This document shows, in pieces, positions 38,029 to 48,225 of a stretch of DNA of 64,000 nt. The notes under the pieces were generated by a model that did not search any database, was not told the DNA's origin, and worked only from the letters and a program-made list of their open reading frames with translations. The position numbers and the translations under genes were made by a program. The stretch lies in contig BSQZ01000037.1 of the NCBI GenBank assembly GCA_033239005.1, positions 2,026,001 to 2,090,000 of the forward strand, read 5' to 3'. The stretch's first letter is position 1. Each line of letters begins with the position of its first letter. This stretch comes from Lamellibrachia satsuma (Eukaryota; Annelida; Polychaeta; Sabellida; Siboglinidae).

Positions 38029-38996
38029 CTAAATTATATTTAATAGGGACTCATACGTAATACAGTGATTCATAATACAGCCCACCCACCCCAATACTAT
38101 ATACGTTTAGTTCTGCATAACGTAATTGTAATTTAAATTGAAACCATATAATTGTAATTGACTTGAAAAATTATGAGTGTAATTGTAATTTAAATTAAAA
38201 ATGAAATACAATTGTAATTGATATAATTTTGTATAATTGGACCCACCTCTGTCTGTGGTCTGTCCCGAAATGCTTCCATATGCTAGACTAATATTTGTCA
38301 AGTGTTATATTGCCATTATTAAGTCATGTATCAAGCCAGAGGTCCACACCTGCCTAAAGTAGTTCACTGGCTTAATGCTCTAGTCCACAGGGAACTGGTT
38401 AATGGTTAGTTTGTAAATAGCATACATGGAACACTAATACAAAGGAAACCTTTCAAAGTTGCAGTTATCCTATCTTGTGAAAAATAAACACGCTAACTAT
38501 AATTTATGCTATGCTATGAACAAAAACATTATTCGATTAACTGCTAACTAGAAAGTTAAATGTACTGGGATTAGAAAAAAAACCCTTGAAGCCCAAAACC
38601 CTTTAGGGCTTTGCCCCATGTTTTAACCTACAGGAATAGAAATTGAGTTACTCCCCAAATTGTAATCATGTTCCCTCCTGTATTTCTTTTTAGGTGCATG
38701 TATAAACACCAGCAACATGTGTGTGACACTGACAGGGCATAGCAGTCCTGTGCTACCATCTGGTGAATGAAGAAGAAACTATATCAACTGGTCAGAACTG
38801 CAACGATAAATTATGTTAGCAAATATGCACAGACTAGGCCCTTTATACAATTAATTGTATAAATATATTAATACTAATGATAGACTTGGTGGTGAATTAT
38901 TAAAAACAATTCTAGGATTTGATAAGGAATTTCCTACATTTCAAAAGAGTGCAATGTTTTATATAATAATTATGTTATTTCAAGAACATAACTTAC

Positions 38997-39120
38997 CAAT
39001 GCTTATTTCATCAATGCGTGGTAGAAACCCCTCTTCGACGCCCCCCATAACAGAGAACCCAAAACGTTCATCGTCGTGTGTCATATCCATGATGACATCC
39101 ATCCAATAAACATCTTCTTC
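38997..39120 (-). CDS. PDZ-domain protein, coding exon 2 (start of PDZ domain)
   Basis: This encodes residues 70-110 of the model: EEDVYWMDVIMDMTHDDE, then RFGFSVMGGVEEGFLPRIDE and ISI, plus the first base of Gly 111. RFGFSVMGG is strand beta1, the carboxylate-binding loop (F-G-F, residues 89-91) and beta2 of a PDZ domain; PRIDEIS is beta3. The acceptor gttctttcag and donor ATTG|GTAAGTT are both strong. It enters in phase 0 from 39951-40154 and leaves in phase 1, which is exactly what the exon at 21807-21916 needs across a 17.1-kb intron. The matching domain halves are strong evidence that these belong to one transcript. Confidence 0.9.
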
Positions 39121-39470
39121 CTGAAAGAACATAAAACAGTCACTCAGAAACTGTGATCAGCACCAGCACTGACTGTTTCAAATATTTAATGTAATATACT
39201 AAAAAATCTACGTTTATCTAATATATTTGATTCATATGGCATAACAAAAGCAAAATAGAACAGATATTTTAGGAAAGCTTTCCACATAACTATTACGTAC
39301 ATAACATGAACATCAAAATATTCCAATATATATATTATTCTTATTCAAGGTGGGTTTGTATCTATTATATTGGAAGTAGGGTGAATTCTGTTTCTGCTTT
39401 GTAAAATAAAATTTGTGGCAATACTATATCACTCAAATAATGCTGATATTTTGGGAAATATTTGATGTGT

Positions 39471-39566
39471 GTGTGTGCGTGCGTGCGTGCGTGCGTGCGT
39501 GCGGGCAGGAGTGCGTGCGGGCAGGAGTGCGTGCAGGCAGGAGTGCATGCGGGCAGGAGTGCATGC
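39471..39566. repeat. GTGC/GCGTGCGGGCAGGA microsatellite-minisatellite
   Basis: A tgcg tetranucleotide run grades into about five copies of a 16-bp unit gtgcgtgcgggcagga. It lies in the short intron between the first two PDZ coding exons. Confidence 0.9.
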
Positions 39567-39718
39567 TTATATGTAATTATATATTGCCTTATAAATGGGC
39601 TGGATTAAAAGTGGGCTGGATGACTAAGGTTCACATATGCGATGCAATTACTAGGTGGCAGCACAATCTAGTATTGTTGTCAGATTCCACATTTAGATAT
39701 ATTATTTAAGGTTAGAGA

Positions 39719-39932
39719 TAGAGCTCACCTCTCAGTGTTTGTGGCATTTTACTTCCCACGGCTGGCATAGACACCGGGTACTAGAGTGGACCAACAGCCT
39801 TAACTGCTTCTTCCAAAAAACATACGCAATGTGGGGTGAACAGAATTGTTTCGAAACAGCATCTGGTGGAATCGAACCCCCATCCTCTCGATCGACAGTC
39901 GGATGCTCTAACCACTAGACTACCACTCCCCA
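39719..39932 (-). mobile_element. tRNA-derived SINE, copy 2
   Basis: On the minus strand the element starts with tggggagtggtagtctagtg (tRNA-like A-box region), continues gttagagcatccgactgtcg, and has the B box ggttcgattcca. The body includes gaaacaattctgttcaccc and tttttggaagaagcagttaa, similar in layout to the SINEs at 4413 and 61621. Its 5' end lies only about 18 bp downstream of the splice donor of the PDZ exon at 39951-40154, in the same orientation as the gene. Confidence 0.85.
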
Positions 39933-39950
39933 TTTTCATAACCACAGTAC

Positions 39951-40154
39951 CTCATCATAGTAGATGCCATCACCCTCGTTCTCCTCTGCGTCATCGAGCG
40001 GCACTCCCTCCATCTCGGTGAGGTCCAGCACGGACACCTCCCCATCGGTGGAGTAGGCGCGTGGACTGTCCATGAAGATGTCTTGCCCAGTGTCCATCCT
40101 CTGCAGTCTCGTGTCCAGACACAGGTCATTCTGGGCTGGTGCTGTTAGGCTCGT
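39951..40154 (-). CDS. PDZ-domain protein, coding exon 1b (acidic N-terminus)
   Basis: Exactly 68 codons, phase 0 at both ends, bounded by acceptor aatatttcag and donor GATGAG|GTACTG. The product begins TSLTAPAQNDLCLDTRLQRM, contains GQDIFMDSPRAYSTDGEVS, and turns strongly acidic (LDDAEENEGDGIYYDE) just before the PDZ domain. Codon use is GC-rich at third positions, unlike the surrounding AT-rich sequence, which supports coding. It is probably a flexible linker or regulatory tail; SP and TD motifs suggest phosphorylation sites. It follows the ATG-bearing exon at 51338-51412 across an 11.2-kb intron. I see no signal peptide or membrane segment. Confidence 0.85.
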
Positions 40155-40959
40155 CTGAAATATTAAAAAATTTAAGCACCATCATAATTGTTGGCACAAC
40201 TGCAGCACGTGGGCTCTTTCTACCTCGTACTGTTCCAGGGAAACATGCACTTGGTACAGGCGGGAAACTTTATACTATAGACTCCATTTAATAGAATCTC
40301 TTCGAGCAAGTATGCTTACGCCGGTTATATGGTATTTACATGAATGATGGATTGTGATTTAAAATTCATGTTAGGCTATGGTAGTTTTAAAAGTCGGTGA
40401 GATTTTAACTTAGGGCACAATTCACTTCTCTCCAGTTTCCATGCAATTGGCACATCCTCGTCAAGATCTAGTTTTTCTTTCCTATATTTGTTTAGTAAAG
40501 AATCCCCGTATTTAAAAACTCATTAATTTATCCGCATGTGCAAAATTTTACGTTAGCAAAATCAGCATTTATTTTATGCTTTCGTGCAAGTTAAGGTCAC
40601 TTGCCTGCCAATAATTCTAACACCCGTGCTCAGCCTCAGTGCACATTAGTTTTATCAAGAGCATTACAGGAAGTTCTGTTAACAATCCTTTGTGCTTCCT
40701 TTTGGTGAAAATACAAGTTTGACCTGCTATGTTTGGTCGATCTCTCTCAACGGTATGTCTGTAGACCAGGCCATAGCCACCAGACAGCCAGGTGGGGAGT
40801 CTGGGAGGAAAGGTGATGAACAAAGTCGTGCAGGAAGGGAGGTACAATCCCCCACTACTAATGCAGGGAAGCACCAGTGGGAATGCGGTGGGGGGGGATA
40901 TGGGGGCACACTTGTTACAGGCTCAATAGAATGTAGGACAAGGCTTCGTCTGAGATTCT
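40155..40959. other. Intron, nothing recognised
   Basis: Unique sequence within the large first coding intron. Overlapping open frames at 40617-41021 on both strands have no motif or splice support. Confidence 0.45.
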
Positions 40960-41370
40960 GTGCTTCATCCTCCAGACTCCTTATAACAATCATACAGCCC
41001 CTGGTGGAGTCTGTGGTGTGACCCTACTTTAGAAGACGATAAATCCAGTATTAAACTGACTGATTTAATTTATTTTCCGGTATCAGCTCCAGACTGTACC
41101 AGGTGGTTATATCCGCTTGATGTGTGTATGAAAATACCCATGAACGCGGCACAATGGCGCTGCTCTCGGATCCAATGTTCTTCGAGTAACATACTTCATT
41201 GCTAACAAACGAAAGCACTAAGAAACCATTTATGATTTGAAACCAGATTATTGTGCACCACATATACACAACAATTGTTAAAAACACTCCCAATTTTTTT
41301 GCGCACTCCCAAATATGAACAGGGGTGGACCCCCGCCAATTTCCCATGAAAATCAGGGCTTGAAAATGTA
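40960..41370 (+). repeat. Dispersed repeat family X, copy 2
   Basis: Matches 4940-5260 in the same order: cagactccttat, ccctactttagaagacgata, ccagtattaaactgac, and the block cactcccaaatatgaa near 41308. Non-coding and unidentified. Confidence 0.55.
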
Positions 41371-44339
41371 CACAGAATTGACAGAAAACACCTGAATTTA
41401 TTTCCCTTTTCACTGCAAAAACCAGACACATCAGCAAAATAATTTTAAATTTGAATTATTCAAGTCACTCAGGTAACAATGCCTTATTATATATCCCTTA
41501 AATACATGTACCATCAAATTAGGAGTAATGAAAACATTACCCAAAGTTAGGTATATGACACAAAATTTCAACCTAAATGGATAGACATCAATTGAGTACA
41601 GAGCCTGAAAAAAGTTTTAAAATGCCATTTAGATCTTTGTTCTACGTTGAATGTAAAAAAAAAAAAATTTTAAGATTAGGTGCGCGACCCATTTTTCGGC
41701 CTTGTTTTACCAAAAAAACAAAAGAAAAGTTGTGACCTTTTGGGTCAATTACATTTCACTTTGAGAATACAGTGTCATAACTTTTTTTAATACTGAAGAG
41801 ATTCTAATGAAATTTTTTGGGGAGGAAGCCCCTTTAAAACACAAACTGTTGGTGTAGTTTTCACTTAATTCATGATTTAACTCAATCATCAATTAATAAT
41901 CTTAATTACTTTGATTGATAAATAATATGCATTCATTGATAAAAGGAAAATTTCAGAACGCAACATTTCCCCCCACAATTTTTATGATATTAATTGTTTT
42001 CATTGCATCTGTATCAAGAAATTACAAATATGATCATAGCACACTGTTTCTTTAGTTTTTTCTATGTTTTTGGTAATAATTTGATGTATTTATTAATTGA
42101 TAATTAGCTAAATTAGTGAATATCAACCATTTCGGGGCAGACCTGAATTCACCTCACCTGCATGAAATTTTGCTAACCCAAGAAAGCAATATACTAATAG
42201 TTTAGTTTGCCTCAGATTTGGCACAAACATAGACAAGTATATGGAAAAACAAGTTATAAAGGTTTGAAAGTAAAATTTAGCTACCTTCAGGTAAATGGTC
42301 GATGACTTTGATGACCAAAAACTTTGATGCAAATGTTTTTTGACTTCCACAAATCAGATTGGAAAATTTCGAAAAAGACGCGTCAACGGAACATGTTAAC
42401 TCTGCTTTTTTCTATCTTTTTGGTAATAATTTGATGTAATTGTTAACTATGTCATCACAAGTGTTCTCCGGGAGCTCCTAAAATATGCCAGCCAAGCGTG
42501 CCGCAAAAACACGGTCACCGGGCGAACAAACAAGCTCGGAGATCGAGGCTGCGGCCGAAGCGATTAGCGCAGATTGTCGCGTATCTACCAATGTCCTATT
42601 AACCCAATGTTATACCACATCCTCAGTAATGTTTATTCAAGCATATCTTGATGTTTTACTCGCCCTGCTCATCTGTGAGATCGGGCAAACAATATTTTCA
42701 GCTTCAAAAGGCAGACATAATGCCACCAAGCTCGATACAAATTCCATGTATATGCCTGGCCTTGCCTGCATAATATTCCCACACCCAAGTATTGAATCAA
42801 AGCGTCTGGTATGTATGCCTTGCATTCACAATTTTATGTGCTTAACGTTGTGTTTTCTTTAAAATGCAATTAACGTTACAACTTACATACTGCTGCACAT
42901 AACTACCCATGTTTAATGGTCTGTGAGGCAAGACTGTATACCTATGATTACACATAATTACATGCCAGATGAACAGAGTTGAAATTTCAAAAACGAACTG
43001 CAAGTTTCTTGAGAGGTAATTATGATTAATATTAATAAACAAGAAACCGGATCATCCATCCATTCAAGGATACAAAACTTTGTTGATCTCGATGCTTGTA
43101 AACAATTATTTGTGCTAAATTCATATAAATCAGTGATTAAAAAAACTGGAAGCCAAAAAAAATATCATAAATCAATCAATGATTTAAATCAAATGATTTA
43201 AATCAAACAACCCTGCAGATGAACAAATCACAAACTGCAGTAACTGGAATTATTTTGATTATATAACTGAAACAGTGCTGAATAACAAGGCATTGTTGCT
43301 TAATTCCTTTCTCTCTGTGATATCTTTACACATCTGACGCTTATATATCCAACTGTATCTTCTAAATATAATATCATATCATTTGAGACAATAAAACGTA
43401 TTATATAAAGCCTACAGGTACATTGATGCAATGAACATCTGTTAGTGTTATCTAAATGGAACATCCAACACACCTGAAGGAACAACACCAAAGGTAAGCC
43501 ATATTCAGGTGAAGCAGACATGTCTGAAACAACTGCAGGCGTTCAGACATGACGGTGTCTTGTCTGCGTGATTCAACACTAACAAGGTACAAGAGAGACG
43601 CAGGACATGTGTCCAGATGTGCATGACCTGGGGTCCTGCAACAAAGCGTCACCTACAAGTAGCCACACACTTTGATGTGGCCAGTTACTCTGTTACCACA
43701 CCTGTCTGTTACCACACCTGTCTGTTACCACACATGTCTGAGCTAAGTCTCTTTTTCCGTGTGTGAGTTTCTGGTATGTTCATGCACCAACATTGTCTGA
43801 GTGTCACAGTTATTCTGAGTTGATCAGCTGCAATTTTACAGGAACTGTGGTACACCTGGGACAATGTTTTCTGCATTAAATTTAGTACAACTCATGTATA
43901 TTTTGCATATAAAATGAGTTAGCCAAAAATTTATATTGACTTAAGATGCAGAAATCCACCTAATCAACAAAAATATTTCCTATGATGTGAGAGACATCAT
44001 GTTACAGAACCCACATTGGTGGTGACATTGTTATGTCATTATTTTCTTAACTACATATAATATTATATTTATTATCTTATGAATACATGTATGTACATAT
44101 CTATGAATAGGCTGGTCCCAGATATATGGTGCTTTAACAATTTTAGTCATAATAATAAATGATGTATATAATAATATCCTTTGGTTTGATTTGATTACAA
44201 CTCAGATGTTTTTAATAAGCACATTTGCTAACAACTTAGCTAACTGCTTGTAGACTGTCATGACTGGTGGTTTGTTACTGACCTACAAGAGAGTCGAATG
44301 TAGGAACAAATCCCCATATTTGGCGATTCGGATATAGAA
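41371..44339. other. Intronic sequence, no supportable gene
   Basis: Contains AT-rich sequence and a repeated ttttggtaataatttgatgta motif (42069 and 42419). An open frame at 42485-42862 starts with a locally GC-rich stretch, MPAKRAAKTRSPGEQTSSEI, perhaps a fragment of a mobile-element first ORF. A 17-bp unit ctgttaccacacctgt is repeated three times at 43688-43741. Confidence 0.4.
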
Positions 44340-44540
44340 AACTGTCTGACTGACAAAACTGCTCGTTCAAGTGTGATGACATTGTCACAATTATGTTCAT
44401 AAAGATATGTAACAACATATAAGTGCAAATAAAGAGTATTATTTATTTGTGCTTTCCATTGTTTTAGTAATATGAGGAAAGGGATTTTGTCAAAAATAGC
44501 TGCCATTTTGTTGGAGAGCTTTTGTCTGGGGGACATTTTT
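44340..44540 (+). repeat. Dispersed repeat family Z, copy 1
   Basis: The block actgacaaaactgctcgttc followed by aagtgtgatgacattgtcac and gcaaataaag recurs at 48010-48225 in the same orientation. Non-coding and unidentified. Confidence 0.6.
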
Positions 44541-46210
44541 TCTAGACACCAAGAGTGGGGCCAACAATTTGGTCAGTTTAACCACTACCATTCCTGACAA
44601 ACTTGAATTTTGGATATTGAAACTATGTCAGTGAAAATGAACATATTGTATTTTGCAGCTCTTGAAATCCTTACAACCATTTTAAATGTCAGTGCCATGT
44701 CCTTTTAAGTGAACAAAGAGAGCAGAGATGTGGTATTCCTTTAACACAGGGCTCAAACTCCCATTGAAAGATAAAGATCAGAACTTTGGGTTCATTACAC
44801 TCCAGCAAAAATCTATTATAGTACTTGAGATAAGTTACAGTGGTTTCCAAATTTAAGTACAAAAGCTGGTGGCGAGATTCCCAGAATCCAACATGTCACT
44901 TGGTATGAACTAAATGTCTATCATGTCACTTGGTATGAACTAAATATCTATCAAATGATGCGCAACAAAATGAAAACACACTATTCACAATATGTACGAC
45001 ACCTATCGGCTATGAATAAAGTTGTGGTTGCGGATCGTAAAAACGCACATGCATGTGAATACTGTGTTTGTTTGTGATGTCGTTGCAATACGTTTATGCA
45101 TGACGTCATTATGATGTGTCTGTGGCAGCATTGCGATATACATTTGTGACGTTACTGCAACGACTGGTAGATTCTTGTATATTTTGAAATTTGTCATAAA
45201 ATATTTTATAATTTCTGAAAGGGGATGCTTTGCTTATGCAAATGTGTAAGTAGTCAGTTTTATAAAGACTCATCGTCTCGGTCAGACAAAAGGCCAGGTG
45301 TCACCTCAGATCTATAATGTAATATCTCTGGCAATCTTCACCGTCAAATTCAGCCCAGTGAATGATCAAGATCCACATTCTAAAGACAGTCTACGCTAGA
45401 CAATTACCGCACTGCACTCTAACCTATATATGCTTATAACACAGTTAACCTATATATGCTTACAAGTACAACACAGTATTCACCATTACCATGGTCCAGC
45501 AAGTCAGTTGGAAGACAGGAACAACTGCCCAGAGTTGCCGGTGTCAGCCATGTGGTAGCCATGGCAAAATGTAAAGGTGTAGCTCAGTAAATGTGGGACA
45601 AAAACCCCTTCAGACACAATTCACATGAACAAAAGCCAGAGCACAGCATCCCCTACCAAAACTGCCCATCACATACACATTTTATAGGTTTTTATCGTGG
45701 AAATACGTAATGCTGTCACGGCACTGCTGTGATGGATATGGTTACACCAAATAAACTCGAAGGAGAAATGTATTTGGTGGGAGTGTTCCCAGAACCTTTG
45801 AATGTAATGGTGCAGTCAATTAAGATTTTAGCAATATTTAACAATATGTTCGCCATCCAACACTACAAGTTCCAGCGGCAAGTGGACAATGAAGCCATTG
45901 GCTTATGAAGAGTCAAACAATGTTTTCAACTATGTATAGTCTGCCCTTATCAGATGTCAGTCAAGTTTATTTTTAAACATATTCACGTTGCTAGCATTAG
46001 CACAAACATTTTAAAGTTTGTCCCATGTTCCATTTATATATCACCCTCTAGCAAGTCACTGAAAGACCTTTAGCTGCATGAAGACCATCACATCACAGCA
46101 GACCACAATCCTGAAGCTAGTATGCAGACAGTTGAAGCAGCTAAACATTTTGTTCAACTGTCCATGATCAGGTACAAACAGATATATAATGACCTGGTCA
46201 GATCCTTGCT
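44541..46210. other. Intronic sequence, no supportable gene
   Basis: Mostly unique. Small direct duplications occur at 44893-44955 (atgtcacttggtatgaacta twice) and 45423-45462 (aacctatatatgctta twice). Confidence 0.45.
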
Positions 46211-46314
46211 AATGCCCTTCCTGATTCAGTGATGCCCTTCCTGATTCAGTGATGCCCTTCCTGATTCAGTGATGCCCTTCCTGATTCAGTGATGTCCTTC
46301 CTGATTCACTGGTG
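46211..46314. repeat. 20-bp tandem repeat, 5 copies
   Basis: The unit gatgcccttcctgattcagt is repeated about five times directly before the outermost hAT-type element. Confidence 0.95.
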
Positions 46315-46462
46315 CCCTAGCTCAGGGGTTCCCAACCTGGGGTAGACGTGCCCCGGGGTCTTATCTTACCTATATTCGGGATACAGTTGTGTTCAACTCG
46401 TTAATAAAATGTGTATCACTGAACTTGGTGCTGAATGTTGTTTCGTCTATAACACTATGTTG

Positions 46463-47906
46463 CAGGGTTGGGGTCAAGTACAGTTGATCAAGTACTCAAG
46501 TACATCAAGTACCCAAAATAAATATACAGTACATGTACAGTTCAAGTGCTCACGTATGTACAAAGTACTCAAGTACATCAAGTACTAACTTATCAAGTAT
46601 AAGTACACGTACAAATACTCAAATATAAATGGGCCTATTTTAATGGTTGTAATATTTTTCGATATTTTGCCATGTTTATTTTGCAACACAAATTTATTTG
46701 ACTTTTTGATATGAGCAAAACTATTTTCACACCCCAGACCCTACAATCCATGAAAATATCATGTACAAAACTTTCCTGCTCTACACTTTAGTACTTGAAA
46801 AGTACTTGCTATTTACCAAGTACTGTAGTTCAAGTACAAGTACTTTGCATTTTCACACATCAAGTACTGACAAATATGCACTTAAGTACAAGTACTGGTA
46901 CTTGACCCCAACCAGGGCTGGGTCCAATTACACAAAATTATATCAATTACAATTACAATTACATTAATTTTTTTTTTCAATTACAATTACAATTACACTG
47001 TTTCAATTTCAATTACAATTACAATTACATTATGCAGAACCAAATATATTCAGCATTTGTTAACTATGTATTTTTGCGCGTTTTGCTGAATTTCAATATT
47101 TTTTACACAATTTATAAACAAATATAACGGTAATGTTTGTACATTTTGTTGAATTGTGACTTTGAATTATACTAAATAAAAAGATAGCCGTTTAAAACAT
47201 ATTTTTATTATATAAAAATACAATGCAATATCAAGACATAATCCTACAGGACATATTCCAATGCAGACATTTATCTGTGCGCATTTCTTAAATTTTTCTT
47301 TGGAAAATACTAATAATAGGGTTTGATGTGTTTACTTTGAGGTTGTAGCTCCTGCTCTAAGCTGACATTCTTAATTGGTCTGCCCTTTGCTTTGTGTGAG
47401 TTGGGAATGGGAAGAGAGGCCATATAAACGGTCATTGCCACCTGACCTGTCTCCAACCCACCACAACACAAGGGGTGTAATTGGCTTGCTAACTCTGCAA
47501 TGTTTCACTGAATGTCTGTGCATTGTTTATTGCTTCCTGGCTGTTACCAACTTACTGAAAAGGCTAATTGCTAAGGCTACCCACCACTAGCACCACTGAC
47601 CAGTACCCACCAGACAGTGAATACTGAGACTTAAATATAAATATATAAGCAGGTGTTATTATTAGTCTTGCTTTTTAACTCATGTGAGATTTAAATTATA
47701 TTTTTATTGACAATTCGTTCAGGTAGTTTGTGACATGAAACATACTGTAATTGATTGTAATTGAAATAAAATTTCAATTATACAAAATATAACAATTACA
47801 ATTACAGCAACATTTTGAATCCATAATCAATTACAATTACACGATTTTGCTGTAATCAATTACAATTACAATTACATAATTGGACCCAGCCCTGACCCCA
47901 ACCCTG
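46463..47906. mobile_element. Middle hAT-type MITE (A), AAGTACT-rich
   Basis: The terminal inverted repeats cagggttggggtcaagtac (46463) and gtacttgaccccaaccctg are perfect once the inner insertion is removed. The flanking 8-mers ctatgttg (46455-46462) and ctatgtca (47907-47914) agree at six of eight positions. The interior is full of aagtact motifs. Removing element B and one target copy leaves about 454 bp, with no coding capacity. CAGGG...CCCTG ends and 8-bp duplications are the hAT hallmark. Confidence 0.8.
46913..47894. mobile_element. Inner hAT-type MITE (B), ATTACAATTACA-armed, 982 bp
   Basis: The ends cagggctgggtccaatta and taattggacccagccctg are perfect inverted repeats. They are followed by long subterminal ATTACA-rich arms that are themselves roughly inverted. 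A perfect 8-bp target duplication, accccaac, flanks the element at 46905-46912 and 47895-47902; the target lies inside the right terminal repeat of element A. A related copy in the opposite orientation is at 35200-38251. It has no transposase. Confidence 0.92.
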
Positions 47907-48009
47907 CTATGTCACTATGATGGGGTACCCGGCCGATCGTTTCAGGACACAGGAGGTACGTAGGAAGAAAAAGGTAGGGAACTGCTCCACTAGCTGATGC
48001 GCATATTAA

Positions 48010-48225
48010 GACACTGACAAAACGGCTCATTTAAGTGTGATGACATTGTCACACATTCATAAAGGTGTGTAACTAAATTTTGACAAGAGCAAATAAAGTA
48101 GTATTATTTTTACTACCGTGTTCTATTTTACAGTTATCTGAGAACAGGAATTTTGCTCAAGTTTTCCTAGTTTGGTATGATGGCGGGATTATGACCAGCG
48201 GATTTTTTGTCATGGGGGATTTTGC
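48010..48225 (+). repeat. Dispersed repeat family Z, copy 2
   Basis: Matches 44340-44540: actgacaaaacggctcattt, aagtgtgatgacattgtcac, gcaaataaagtagtattatt. It starts directly after the nested hAT-type elements. Confidence 0.6.

Larger units (their letters stand above)
35200..38251 (-). mobile_element. hAT-type element, family B, inverted copy interrupted by another element
   Basis: The left end cagggctgggttcaattac begins at 35200. The following ~250 bp match the reverse complement of the right arm of the element ending at 47894 (shared ctacctgaac, tgtcaataaaaat, aagactaataataaca). The right end (gtataattggacccacctctg, to 38251) matches that element's left arm, including attatgcagaac/gttatgcagaac read on the minus strand. 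So this is a relative in opposite orientation. It is expanded by a second element (36337-38028) and a TA run (35586-35646). I see no convincing 8-bp target duplication. Confidence 0.7.
46323..47987. mobile_element. Outer hAT-type MITE (E) of a three-level nest
   Basis: The left end caggggttcccaacct (46323) and right end aggtagggaactgctc (to 47987) are imperfect inverted repeats, 11 of 15 terminal positions agreeing. They are flanked by 8-bp sequences ccctagct (46315-46322) and cactagct (47988-47995) that differ by one base, as expected for an aged hAT target duplication. Only about 210 bp belongs to this element; the rest is elements A and B inserted into it. No transposase is encoded. Confidence 0.55.

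Noticed and set aside
42485..42862. 125-codon plus-strand frame starting MPAKRAAKTRSP
   Set aside because: Only the first ~37 codons look coding. There is no recognised family, and it lies within the PDZ-gene intron near repeated sequence; it may be a mobile-element scrap.
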